Assembly: GCA_001970955.1 (NCBI GenBank)
Contig: MPUH01000889.1
Coordinates: forward strand, 1-30,531
From: Stentor coeruleus
Taxonomy: Eukaryota; Ciliophora; Heterotrichea; Heterotrichida; Stentoridae
Direction of reading: 5' to 3'
DNA length: 30,531 nt
The translations under genes and the position numbers were made by a program. Numbering within the stretch: the first letter of the stretch is position 1; every line of letters begins with the position of its first letter. Of this stretch, positions 18,852 to 28,151 are shown one piece after another. The notes beneath the pieces are model-generated. The model was not told the origin of the DNA. It was given only the letters and a program-made list of their open reading frames with translations, and did no database searches.

Positions 18852-19841
18852 CTACCTTTCAAGTCTGATTGTAAGATTTTTTCCACTATGGCATATATTT
18901 TCCAGTTTCTCAAATACTAGTTCTAGCTGCTTGAGCAACTCTTCAGGATTCGGCCCATCTCTGAACTTGACAGTTTTAATGCAAGCATTTGAGTAGCACC
19001 TGCATATTATTTACTTAGCAAGTGTATGTGCAGCATCAATTTCAATCATAGAATCCCCAAGACATATCAAATTAGTTATTGTCCCCGTATCAAAAGTTTT
19101 AGTCATTTCCAAAAAGGCTTCCACTTTCCACTGATGATAATTATCGGGGTATTTAGCTTCATACTCTGCACGGGCTGAGACAACAGTAAGTCTTTGGAGG
19201 ACCTGTGCTATGCCCGGTATCCACATATTGGAAGAGTATTCAACCCACCCTTTCATAGCATTAGTGATGATAAAAGTGTTACCTAAGGACAATGCTTTAC
19301 TAAGAAGTTTGACAGCTGTTTCTTCTAATGATTTAAGTTGGCCTTTGATTATAGGAGAGGTTATATTCATAGCATCTTCTCTTGAATTTAGATATGATGT
19401 GCAGAGTAGAGTATCATCCCAGTCGAAGATTATTATAGATTGTGACTGAGGAGGACGTTGACTTGGAGGCAACCAGAGACCTTCTTTGGAAATCCTTTCA
19501 AGAAATTGTCTACGCAAATCGTCTCCAGATTTTATATTGACGTAAGAAAGGTTGTATTTGTCGTTTGAAGATATTCTTTCTAAGACTTCGTTTGGTGATA
19601 CTGTTTCTTCTTCTTCTTCAGATTTGACAGCAGGTTTTTGCATCCATTTCGGAACACGGAAGTCTCTTACTGTCACCTGACCTGGACCTGCTCCAGAAAA
19701 CCCCATTTTGCTTAGAAGATGCCCTCGGACATCTCGATTTGGAGCTTGAGACGTTGTAGAATTTTCAGATTCTGAAGAAATATTTGGGTTCATTGAATTC
19801 GCTTTACTTGGAGTTTTTTCTGATGAATGCTTTCCTCCCAT
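18852..19841 (-). CDS. HAD-like protein, two exons, 15-nt intron
   Basis: Exon 1 is 19015-19841 and exon 2 is 18852-18999; splicing out 15 nt gives a 324-aa protein ending in TAG. Without splicing the frame would stop two codons into the intron. The first ~130 residues are disordered and begin MGGKHSS, a possible N-myristoylation site. HAD-superfamily motifs follow: FDWDDT at 139-144 (nucleophile Asp140, acid/base Asp142), ITNA at 192-195 (motif II), a candidate motif III Lys in HQWK (239) and LGDSMIEIDA at 261-270 (motif IV). Exon 2 supplies the conserved-looking end (KTVKFRDGPNPEELLKQLE). The protein is probably a phosphohydrolase of unknown substrate; such HAD proteins are widespread and uncharacterised in protists. 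It is co-oriented with the eIF3g-like gene 47 nt upstream. Confidence 0.85.
19000..19014 (-). other. 15-nt spliceosomal intron in the HAD-like gene
   Basis: On the minus strand the intron reads GTAAATAATATGCAG. It begins with GTAA, ends with CAG, has an A at position 10, and contains an in-frame TAA. Its removal joins two frames that both look like protein, giving AHTLAK-CYSNACIKTVKF across the junction. Confidence 0.88.
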
Positions 19842-19888
19842 GTTAAAGTATAATTGTCCTGAGTAAATTATTTCACTATCTAAGCTAA

Positions 19889-20554
19889 TTACTTTCTAAT
19901 ATAAGGCTTAGCTGGCCTGCTCATCTGATTTCTATTATCAGCCATCTCTGCACTGAGTATTTGGCACCCACACACTTTGTTGTTAAACCTCAATATTGCA
20001 GCTGTAGCTTCAGACTTAGTATTATAGTGTATTAAGGCGAAGTCCCTAACTTTCTTATCCTCCTTGCTAATGGGCCTATACACTTTTCTTGGCCTTCCAC
20101 CAACTGAAAAGAAATCTTCAAGTTCTTGTTGAGTCAAATCAAGAGGAATATTAGATACTTTAATTGAATGGGATGCTGGCTCGCTATAGTAAGCTTGTCT
20201 TATCCTAGAATCATCAGATTTCCCAGTCCTAAGTTCGTCTTCTTTTCTTTTCAGCTGCTCCATCTTATCTCTATGTGTCCTGCTAGATACAAATTTCGAT
20301 ATAGACTCTTCGTTTTTCTCTTGGCCGAAAGGAAGCAGGTATATATCTTTATCATCAAGTTGAATTGTGCTTTCAACAAACCCTTTTTCTTGTCCAAGAC
20401 ACTCGCCAAATTTCTTTAGCTTTTTCCTAGACTGGATTTCAGGGTTCGTGAGGACTTTTTTCTTCTGCACTCTGACCACAGTGGTAACTTTTGTGGCTCC
20501 ACCAAGACGATCTTTTTCAGTATGTTCCCTGTGTTCATAAGAGATTTCGTCCAT
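19889..20554 (-). CDS. eIF3 subunit G-like translation initiation factor
   Basis: The 221-aa protein resembles eIF3g, a subunit of the eIF3 complex that helps recruit mRNA and scan for the start codon. The N-terminal part contains KVTTVVRVQKKK and RKKLKKFGE (residues 43-51), matching the eIF3g-type block that ends in RK-W-KFG, followed by a TIQLDDKDIYLLP stretch. A C-terminal RRM spans about 129-207: IKVSNIPLDL is RNP2-like and VRDFALIHYN is RNP1-like. The family's central CCHC zinc knuckle is absent; a charged Lys/Glu/Arg linker (about 80-125) stands in its place. Length is shorter than animal eIF3g (about 320 aa). Other RRM proteins cannot be excluded, but the N-terminal block favours eIF3g. 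No intron; stop TAA. Confidence 0.72.
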   Translation of the reverse strand: MDEISYEHREHTEKDRLGGATKVTTVVRVQKKKVLTNPEIQSRKKLKKFGECLGQEKGFVESTIQLDDKDIYLLPFGQEKNEESISKFVSSRTHRDKMEQLKRKEDELRTGKSDDSRIRQAYYSEPASHSIKVSNIPLDLTQQELEDFFSVGGRPRKVYRPISKEDKKVRDFALIHYNTKSEATAAILRFNNKVCGCQILSAEMADNRNQMSRPAKPYIRK

Positions 20555-21535
20555 TTATATTGTCTATGGAAAATACATTTTGGGTTAAATTTGATAAGGT
20601 TATTTGTGAATTTTATAGTAAAAGTATAAGTTAATGAGTTTGATATTATCAAATCATTAGATAGGCTTATTTGATCGAATTGGACTGCTTCAATTTATCC
20701 TTGAAGTGCACTTATGTATTCTTTAATTTCGGAATTCTGCTGGCTATTTATTTGACTCAAAGCTTTTTGTTCAGCTTTAATTCTCACATCTGCAACTCAG
20801 AATTTTTTGTCAAACTACATTAAACTTTAGAAAGCTTGTCTATGACTATTAGTTTGGAATTTATCCTGCTTGTGATTATTATGCTTTAACAAGTTAGAAA
20901 TTTTTATTCACGTTATTGGATATCTTTTGGATAACAATTTTCTGAGCAACATTTTCAGAAGTAAGTCTGGAAGCGATAATAGTTGAATTAGACTACCCTT
21001 CAAGTTTTCAAGGATGACTGAAGATGGCTGGATACACAAGAGTGTCTGTTTTGTTTTGAAAATATTCCCAAAAATATTTTGCATAAGTATCCTAATGAAT
21101 TCCCAAGATCCTTGACTCTATAAAAGAATGCATGCTAAATCATATTGCCTGGGAATAGACTCGACTAGTAAGAAACTTGATGAAATTTTTAACCCTACTG
21201 ATCTAATCGTTATTATTTAGAGAGAAGAGGGAAAATAAATCAAATAATACTTGTTCCCTGACTTCGCCCATTTTTAGAAGAATCACAAGCTTAAGTGAGA
21301 AGAGGGAAAATAAATCAAATAATACTTGTTCCCTGACTTCGCCCATTTTTAAAAGAATCACAAGCTTAAGTGTGTGTATCCTGATGATAATATTTATAGA
21401 TTAACTTATAACAAAGGATTCACTCGTAAATATTTGTCGAGAGTTATCTAATAATTTAGATTGGACATAAAATGCTGAGAAACATAGAAGATTTATAAAG
21501 AAAAAGATATAGAATTTTTAAGGTTGATAAATTAG
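20555..21535. other. intergenic with faint coding remnants
   Basis: Between about 20995 and 21450 the plus strand reads in pieces as protein (CFENIPKNILHKYPNEFPRS; KKLDEIFNPTDLIVII; VYPDDNIYRLTYNKGFTRKY) with stops and frame changes between them. The first piece holds a C-x2-C pair. I cannot name the family. A 75-nt tandem duplication lies inside this tract. Nothing else is seen. Confidence 0.35.
21222..21371. repeat. 75-nt tandem duplication
   Basis: Positions 21222-21296 and 21297-21371 are the same 75-nt unit with one visible mismatch (tttttagaag against tttttaaaag). It is a multiple of three and so would preserve a reading frame, unlike the 61-nt duplication near 17.7 kb. Confidence 0.9.
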
Positions 21536-22285
21536 TTATTTGAAGAGTTCATAAGAGTTACTGTCTATATGGAAAATACATGCACGGATATCTAGGCTAC
21601 GTTTTGTCCCGAAGCCTATTGAGTTTTTAGACTTTGTCGGCTCGGGATTGTTATAAGCACCTGGCCCTGGAGTATAGGTGTCATCTATGTTAAGATTACA
21701 GTTGAAATTTCGTTCAGATTTAGGAATTGCTAGGCCTCGCTTTGTTGGAATTGGGGGGAGGTAGGTGGCGGGCCCTGGACCTTCTTGTCCTCTATAGTAT
21801 TTTTCGTAATTTTTAGAGTAAATTTTTTCTGACATATGTCCTTTGATTTTTACGGGGATTTTCGTTTGCAAGTTTTTAGGTTCGTATGTGCTGGGGCTCG
21901 GCTTTTCTTCAAACTTTTGGAAAGAGACCTTTTCGCCTTTACCAAAAGAACAGGTGCGGGTTGACATACCCGGAAAAGCGTAGATTGGTCCTGGAGATCG
22001 ATCTCTCCCTGTTAAAAAGTAATCTTTTCTCTTTTCGCCTCCAAATTTAGGTACACTGACTGATTTGAAAATCAATGAAGTGCTTGGACTGTACTTTCCA
22101 ACAGAAGGAGAACAAGTTCCAAGCCACTCTTTACTTTGAGCATTGGATACGAACATTAAAGGGTTTTTTTTACCTTTATTCATAGCAGGCCTTGGAGGAT
22201 TTAGATATACTTGTGAAACCGATCCAAGGTTATTGGCTATGTTATAGCTTGCCGGTCCAGCTTCCCAACTATCAATTGAAGTCAT
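21536..22285 (-). CDS. STPGR (SHIPPO) repeat axonemal protein
   Basis: The 249-aa protein contains at least six Pro-Gly-type repeats spaced along its length: AGPASYN (about 10-16), SVGKYSPS, SPGPIYAFPG, SPSTYEPK, GPGPATYLPP and TPGPGAYNNP. Between them lie short basic, aromatic segments such as SFGKGEK and GFGTKRS. This is the sperm-tail PG-rich (SHIPPO/ODF3-like) architecture, found in proteins that bind ciliary doublet microtubules, inside or on their surface. A role in the many cilia of a heterotrich is the natural inference. No membrane segment or enzyme motif is present, and length is typical. The last 15 residues (HIDSNSYELFK) depart from the repeat pattern. Stop TAA; no intron needed. 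Confidence 0.88.
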   Translation of the reverse strand: MTSIDSWEAGPASYNIANNLGSVSQVYLNPPRPAMNKGKKNPLMFVSNAQSKEWLGTCSPSVGKYSPSTSLIFKSVSVPKFGGEKRKDYFLTGRDRSPGPIYAFPGMSTRTCSFGKGEKVSFQKFEEKPSPSTYEPKNLQTKIPVKIKGHMSEKIYSKNYEKYYRGQEGPGPATYLPPIPTKRGLAIPKSERNFNCNLNIDDTYTPGPGAYNNPEPTKSKNSIGFGTKRSLDIRACIFHIDSNSYELFK

Positions 22286-23095
22286 ATTTTTTATTATATG
22301 CCTTAATTTAAGATCATGACACTTATGATAGGACTTTGCTAATAAGTTCCTCCATGGCCTTTTTGATTACGCTCATTCAATTTCTGGCTGCATGTCCTGC
22401 TCTCTATTGATTTTGCCCTCCAAAATAGTTGCTAAACCTCACCTGTAAAAGAAAGCCTAGATAGGTGATAAAGTCACTCTTTATTCCTAGGAAAGATACT
22501 GTGATTAAAAGTCCAAGAAAGAGTGAACAAGCTTATTAGCCGTGACGCTTCGACCTTCAAAGATCGGTTACCCAAGGCCGAAAGGATCTGAGAAAATCTT
22601 GGAGGTTTTGTCAACTTCTACCAATAAGATAGTTTGTTACCATAAATATATTTGAAAGAGATTCAATAAAAATTGTTTGAGAGATACAAGTAATAAGGTA
22701 AAACATGATCAAACAGATAAACCAGTACGGCCCCATGCCTATTTGCGATGCGCGGACTTACTGTACTATAAATTTTGACCATAATCATTAAAACTACTTA
22801 TAAAAATGATATCTATTATTGGGATACTAAGATTTGACACTTAGTTATATGATTGCTGAATATTTTATTAACAATTATATCAATTTTTCTATAGGATAAG
22901 TGTGATAGTTAATTATAACAAATAAGATCTGTGAAAATTATAGTTAAACAGGAAAAATTATCACATATAATATGAAAAACTCAAGTTTAAAAATAGCAAA
23001 TAGAAATCTATCAAATTTAAAGCTTTTTTATCAACTTTTTATTGAACTGATTTATTTCCACCACCAATTCCATTTAAGAAAACTTACTTATTCTT
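22286..23095. other. intergenic, no gene identified
   Basis: The part from about 22320 to 22760 is less AT-rich than its surroundings, with a notable patch at 22535-22600 and another at 22725-22765. I could not read a continuous protein or fold a known RNA from it. The right part is ordinary AT-rich spacer downstream of the glutaredoxin gene. Confidence 0.35.
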
Positions 23096-23452
23096 TTAAC
23101 TATCTTCTTTAAAGTGTACTTTTGCTTTAGTCAGTAACTCTTGAATTTTATTGTCTTTTATCGCTTTCACAAGATCTGAATTACCTCCAATATGCATACC
23201 TGTGACAAAAATATTTGGAACTGTCTCTTGTTTGGTTATTTCAAAAAGAGCATTTTCAATTTCATTTCCGTCAGGCAATTTGTCAATTTCGTAGTTTTGG
23301 AATTTTATCTCCATACTCTGTAGTTTTCTTTTAGCTCTTTCACAATAAGGACAATAGGTTTTCGAATATACCAAAACATTATGCTTGGCAATATCTTGAA
23401 GCACCTTCTCTTTTGCAAGTGAAGAAAATGTTCTAAAAATGGCCTTCAACAT
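23096..23452 (-). CDS. dithiol glutaredoxin, probably mitochondrial
   Basis: This 118-aa protein is a class I glutaredoxin, which reduces disulfides and glutathione mixed disulfides using glutathione. The active site CPYC is at residues 34-37 after YSKTY, the cis-Pro block TVPNIF at 77-82 and the glutathione-binding GG at 89-90 (HIGGNSDL). Both active-site cysteines are present. The first ~16 residues (MLKAIFRTFSSLAKEK) are basic, hydroxylated and free of acidic residues, as in a mitochondrial presequence; without them the core would be about 100 aa, a normal length. Organelle targeting is an inference. There is no intron, and the stop is TAA. It is isolated from other genes by long spacers on both sides. 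Confidence 0.92.
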   Translation of the reverse strand: MLKAIFRTFSSLAKEKVLQDIAKHNVLVYSKTYCPYCERAKRKLQSMEIKFQNYEIDKLPDGNEIENALFEITKQETVPNIFVTGMHIGGNSDLVKAIKDNKIQELLTKAKVHFKEDS

Positions 23453-24873
23453 ATTTTTCTAAGTTTCTTATTCGAAATAATATTTCGTTTAAAAATGTGA
23501 TAATTATAATTGAATTTGTGTAGTCTATTCAACTTTCCCTTGAATATAAAAGCTAGACATTTAAAAAATTGTTTATAATTATGTAAAGAAAACTCATATA
23601 GGTTTGCATATGCTACTATCTTTTAAACAATTAAGACTTATAGATAGTGAAGGCCAAGTATTTCTTTAAAGAAATTTTTTATTGAGGTTTGATTGATGAA
23701 AAAAAATAGATTTTCAAGTGTTAACCTTTATTTTAACTACAATTATGGCAATAATAATCAAAAAATTTATGAAGCCATAGCTAAAAAAACTGTTATATCA
23801 TCTATTGAAGAATTCAATACAAATATCTTTGAATATCAGGAAATAGTTCAGATGTGACCTACAATTTTATAATAAATACTACAGGACTTGAAAGCACAAG
23901 TTTTATTAGCTATAAAATATATAGAATGCATATAAAGAGCCCTACTCTTTGTAGCTGAAGCATAAGTTTCGCTATCAAAGTACTTCATTATTTAGACAAA
24001 ATTAAAAACATAAAAAATTCATTTACTGCTGGAAATTTATTTAAGTCAGCAAGGAGTAATAAAAATAGGCACTTTTCTTCAAATATTCTATGATTAAATG
24101 CAATATAAGGGTATTTGCATTCTGATAAAAGATTCTGAAGATTTATAAAAAGGCACTCGACTGCAGGAAAAGGCAGATAAGGAATATAAATATGCAGATA
24201 AATATTTATTGGACTATCACAGCAAAAGAAGATATTGGAAGCACTTACTATTTTATAATCATTTATTGCAGGAGACCTTATGCTAATTTGCAAGGAAATA
24301 ATAAGTTTAATAATAATCATATTAAAAGCAATAGTAAAGTTCATGAATAATTACTCAATTAAGATTTTGATTATTAGAAATACAAATCATAAGATTATAA
24401 ATAAAATTAATACAAGTAATAAGAGATAAAGTGGTTTGAAAATGATAGAAATGAGTAGTTTTCAATTTATTATGGTAAGAATAAATGCTTAGCCACACGT
24501 TTAATCATGTCTTTGACACAATCGCCATAATTTATCATCGTAATAATATAATTCATTTATCTTATAATCTTTTTTTTATAATTAATAAATGCAACCTATG
24601 TATTTATTCTCTGAACCAAATTGCAAAATCCAATCACAACCTCTTTAAATGAATAATACTTAATATAGCACAAGTCATTCTAAATTTCGAGCAATTAATT
24701 TTTTTATATCATTTCATCTTTCCCCAATAAAACCTCATTTTCCACAACTGAACTTTGTTTAAATTTTCTAATTATTCATAATCTTCGAATTTATCTTTTC
24801 ATTAATAAATTCCATTTATTCATTTACAAAAAACTTTTGGGTTTTTTTTTTATCAAATATTATAAAGGTAACT
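23453..24873. other. 1.4-kb region with an unidentified coding-like tract
   Basis: From about 23697 (ATG) the plus strand reads MKKNRFSSVNLYFNYN and SSIEEFNTNIFEYQEIVQM, then a TGA. It continues in the same frame as plausible helical protein broken by TAA and TGA codons, for example LQEKADKEYKYADKYLLDYH near 24160-24220. On the minus strand 23988-24344 there is a 118-codon open frame rich in Ile, Phe and Leu. Only one of these can be a remnant of a gene and I cannot decide which. The last ~300 nt before the eIF2A ATG form an AT-rich leader or promoter with a T-run at about 24844-24851. Confidence 0.35.
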
Positions 24874-26319
24874 ATGGAAAAAACTCAACGGGTCCATGAG
24901 TTCCTGTGCAGGACAAGAGACTCTATACGGGTTATCCGAGGACTTAGCCAGCAAGAAAACATAGTCTTCGCATCAGCTTGCTTCGTATGTTTATTTTCAA
25001 AATGTGGTTCGAAACTGGCAATAGTAGATCTCCATGGAGTCAAGGTTCTAAAATCTAGCGATTTCACTGAGCTCATGTCAGTGCGAAGATCTAACGTTCA
25101 GCTGCTGCACTTTTCCGAGTGCGCTAAATACTTAGTTTCCTGGGAAAAGCCTCAAGAAGAAGCTCCAAACCTGATAATCTGGGATACAACTACAGGTGTG
25201 CCTATATATTCATTGGTACAGAAGAAGTTCATGAAGGAATACTGGCCAACTGTCATTTTCAACGCTGACAGCACAAGGTTTTATGTGAAAGGAGGCAGCG
25301 ACCTTTGCGTTTACAGGATTCCAGAACCCCAGCCTTTATTAATCTTCAATCAAATCCGTGTGACTTCCTTTTTCACATCGCCAAAGACCAACACTGTTAT
25401 TATTTATACAGGTGACTCAAAAGGTGAGGGTTCAAAAATTAGTATTTGCACGGAAACAGCTGCAGGTTTAGAAAAAACTACAGAGCTCGGGATTATTTAT
25501 GTTCAAGAAATCAAGGTTTTGTGGAATAAAGATGCTCGAAGAGCGTTAATTTGGTGTCAGACTGATGTCGACACTACAGGAAGAAGCTATTACGGTGAAC
25601 ACTCTTTGTATATATACACACCAGAGCCTAAGCTCAAACAAGTCAAAACTACAGAAGGACCAATCCATGATGTTCAATGGAACCCAGTCGATAATGAGTT
25701 CATAGTAATATCAGGTTTTATGCCTGCAACAACCAATTTCTTCAATCTAAACGGGAATAAAAAGAGTGAAGTCGCCAAGCACCACAGGAACACAATCAAG
25801 TGGAATCGCTTTGGGACCTTAGTTCTCATAGCAGGGTTTGGGAACTTGCATGGAGAAATTGATATTTATGATAAAGAGACTATGAATATGATCGGACACT
25901 GTCGGGCATCTTCAACTGTTTATTGCGAATGGGGTCCTTGTGGTAAAGTTTTTATTGCTGCAACATTATGTCCAAGAATGCGTGTAGATAATGGCTATTG
26001 TATCTATAAATACACTGGAGAACTTCTTATCAGGATCATGGAACCTACTGAGTTGTGGGAAGTTGCCTGGACTCCTCAAATCTTTGTCTTTGAACCTTTG
26101 ACACCTTCGAATAAAGAACAGGTGGTTGTTCAGAAAAAAACTTATAAACCTCCTGGGTCAAGTTCTGGCTTTGCAGCACATTTTAAATCAGTCAAAGAGT
26201 CGGCTTCAGGCAAACTACAAGTCCAGCATGCCCCACCTCCTGCTGACTTTATTCCTGGAATGGCCCCGGAACCTGCTAAGAAAAAGAAGAAGAAAAAAAA
26301 ACCGGCTGCTGGCAAATAG
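24874..26319 (+). CDS. eukaryotic translation initiation factor 2A (eIF2A)
   Basis: The 481-aa product matches eIF2A, the beta-propeller factor able to deliver initiator tRNA in an eIF2-independent way (not the alpha subunit of eIF2). Residues ~20-410 form WD-like blades. Highly conserved stretches are visible: SYYGEHSLYIY (238-248, as in eIF2A SYYGE-LH), GPIHDVQWNP, ISGFMPATTNFFNLNG (279-294), LIAGFGNLHGEIDIYD (318-333), CPRMRVDNGYCIYKYTG (366-382) and ELWEVAWTP. The C-terminal ~70 residues are disordered, with PPGSSSGFAAHF, a PADFIPGMAPEPAKK segment and a final run of about nine Lys. It is shorter than human eIF2A (about 585 aa), mainly in the tail. Codon use is richer in G+C than the spacers. 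No intron; stop TAG. Confidence 0.94.
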   Translation: MEKTQRVHEFLCRTRDSIRVIRGLSQQENIVFASACFVCLFSKCGSKLAIVDLHGVKVLKSSDFTELMSVRRSNVQLLHFSECAKYLVSWEKPQEEAPNLIIWDTTTGVPIYSLVQKKFMKEYWPTVIFNADSTRFYVKGGSDLCVYRIPEPQPLLIFNQIRVTSFFTSPKTNTVIIYTGDSKGEGSKISICTETAAGLEKTTELGIIYVQEIKVLWNKDARRALIWCQTDVDTTGRSYYGEHSLYIYTPEPKLKQVKTTEGPIHDVQWNPVDNEFIVISGFMPATTNFFNLNGNKKSEVAKHHRNTIKWNRFGTLVLIAGFGNLHGEIDIYDKETMNMIGHCRASSTVYCEWGPCGKVFIAATLCPRMRVDNGYCIYKYTGELLIRIMEPTELWEVAWTPQIFVFEPLTPSNKEQVVVQKKTYKPPGSSSGFAAHFKSVKESASGKLQVQHAPPPADFIPGMAPEPAKKKKKKKKPAAGK

Positions 26320-26739
26320 TTACCCTTAGTCATTAAGTAGTATTTATATTAGAGAATTAATTGAGAAATAAGGTTTGACAAAGATGCTTGCTGGTCTCTT
26401 TGGAAAACTTCCCATCCGTTTTTTCTAGGCGTTATTGCATTTTGAGTAAATCTCAAGCATGCTTTTTATTTGACTTGACTTTCTTCAATATTATTTGCTA
26501 CTTCATGATAATTCCTAACTAATATTAATTTGCTACTTCATAAATTATATTTACCTATCAGAAAAGAATCTAGGAATAGCTCTCTCTAGCTTCTTGCAAA
26601 ATATTTCATCTAACTCTTTACTTTATCCTGAATTCGGCCAAAGATTCTTTATTTGCATTTCCAGCATTATCCAACTCAAACCATATCCTAATATTGAAAT
26701 TTAACGTTGAGGATGATGTTGTAAGTCAATGAGACTCTA

Positions 26740-26985
26740 TCACTCTCTTTGAATTTCTTGATGCTTAATATTTTTGGGATAATAAAAATAAATACCATTA
26801 ATCATAAAAAATTTTGTAAATACTTTATCAAATCTATAGATTTTGCTTTCTAAACTTACAAAAATCTCATCATTAAGAAATTTCATTTCAACTTTAATTT
26901 CTCTTGCAGGTAGTAATCTTAATATCCTAACACATTTATCTTCTATTTTTGAATTATTTTCCTTAGTTTTCCTGTATAAAAGTTT
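26740..26985 (-). pseudogene. possible Kelch-like gene fragment
   Basis: On the minus strand about 81 codons are free of stops and read as good protein: KCVRILRLLPAREIKVEM, then FVSLESKIYRFDKVFTKFF, then INGIYFYYPKNIKHQE, ending in TGA TAG. The IYRFD-type block with spaced aromatic and charged residues resembles a Kelch or similar beta-propeller blade. There is no upstream start in frame; a separate frame just upstream begins with an ATG (MSTDNAKHSLNI) and stops. It is probably the remains of a longer gene. The family call is weak. Confidence 0.4.
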
Positions 26986-27281
26986 TTAAATATATTGGTT
27001 TAGATATTCAAAGAGTGTTTAGCATTATCAGTTGACATTTTTATAATAATTTTAATGATGAAACAGGAATCTCTCTGCGAATGATGAAGATTTTTTATTT
27101 CTGAATAATTAAGCTTATAAAATTAAGTAAATTGAGTTTGAAACAGAGGATTGAGATTTTCACTCTACGTTGAACTTGCAGCTATGTTTATATTACAATC
27201 AGGAAAGAAATAGAACTAGTTTGCTAATTCATAATCCCCTTCAAGTGCTCCTGAAGTACAAGAACAAATAAATAATAGGAT

Positions 27282-27282
27282 N
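27282..27282. other. single-N assembly join
   Basis: One N interrupts the sequence. Unlike the Ns at 2375, 6551 and 11006, no flanking repeat is visible here, so the true distance across the join is unknown. Confidence 0.8.
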
Positions 27283-27284
27283 AG

Positions 27285-27590
27285 TGATGCATTTATTCAT
27301 TATTCTTGGATTTCCAAATATAGCAACATGCAATTTCATTGTTATGGGTGCAAGAGTCTAGTTTTTCTAAAAAAGCATCAAGAAAGAACTTTGGAGGCAA
27401 ATATTAGAAGATATTCTTTGAAAAAGTTTAAAAAGGACAACCTTCAATGACCTATAATAGCAAAAGACTCAAGAATTTTTAGAGATGCTATAGAATCTTG
27501 AAGGAAGAAAAGAAATCTGATTTTATTGAATGCCCCATAAAAATTCATTAGGAAATTGATGGAGTGCATAAAAATTGCATATTTTTTTTA
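27285..27590 (+). pseudogene. possible decayed coding fragment with a C-x2-C pair
   Basis: Reading from just after the N at 27282 gives DAFIHYSWISKYSNMQFHCY, then GCKSLVFLKKHQERTLEANI, then a basic stretch interrupted by TGA, TGA and TAA. FHCYGCK has the spacing of half a zinc ribbon. One TGA falls in an ES-stop-RKKRN context where Trp would fit. No family is recognised and the beginning is lost in the assembly join. Confidence 0.3.
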
Positions 27591-28151
27591 TTAGTCCGCG
27601 TTAGAGTCCTTAAAAATGTAACGAGGAACGAATCACGATTATGCTTGATTGCAAATTTGATAGCTTTTAAAGCTTGAGTATCAACTATATTCTGCTATAT
27701 CAGATCGTTAAATTTGAAATATGTTAATATTCAAAATTCTATCCTTAGCAAGCTTTTCTGTAAAAAACTAAATGCGAATAAATCAGCTTTCCTAAATGAT
27801 TAAAATAATTTCGTTGCCTTCAAGCATATTTTCATATAAATCAAAATTTAATTTTCATTCATTTACAGATATATTTTTCCTATTGATTTAGCTTATGAAG
27901 CTTTTTTGAAGTATTTGAGATTTAGGTTATCTATTTTAAATTACTCAATAAATGCTTGATAATGATTAAAAACTTTAACTAAAGTAGCAATCCAGTAATT
28001 TCTTTAAAATCAATATAGTCATCATTCTTCATAATCATCCCATAATTTTTACCTAAAATAAGGATTCTTTCCTGTGTCTATTCTTAATCCTCACCTCCAA
28101 AGTAATTAAATTCAAAAAAAGCATCGTAAATTATATTCCTATTTCAATATA

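Larger units (their letters stand above)
26320..28151. other. 1.8-kb region with decayed pieces only
   Basis: No intact gene is visible. It contains a copy of the dispersed 20-nt motif (26509-26528) flanked by 14-nt direct repeats, a minus-strand stop-free piece with Kelch-like character (26740-26985), an assembly N at 27282, and a plus-strand piece at 27285-27590 reading as basic protein with a C-x2-C pair and three in-frame stops. The last ~500 nt before the Rab4 ATG are plain AT-rich leader. Confidence 0.4.

Noticed and set aside
22535..22600. G+C-rich patch considered as a structured RNA gene.
   Set aside because: Stems are short and imperfect, and no known RNA fold could be built by eye.
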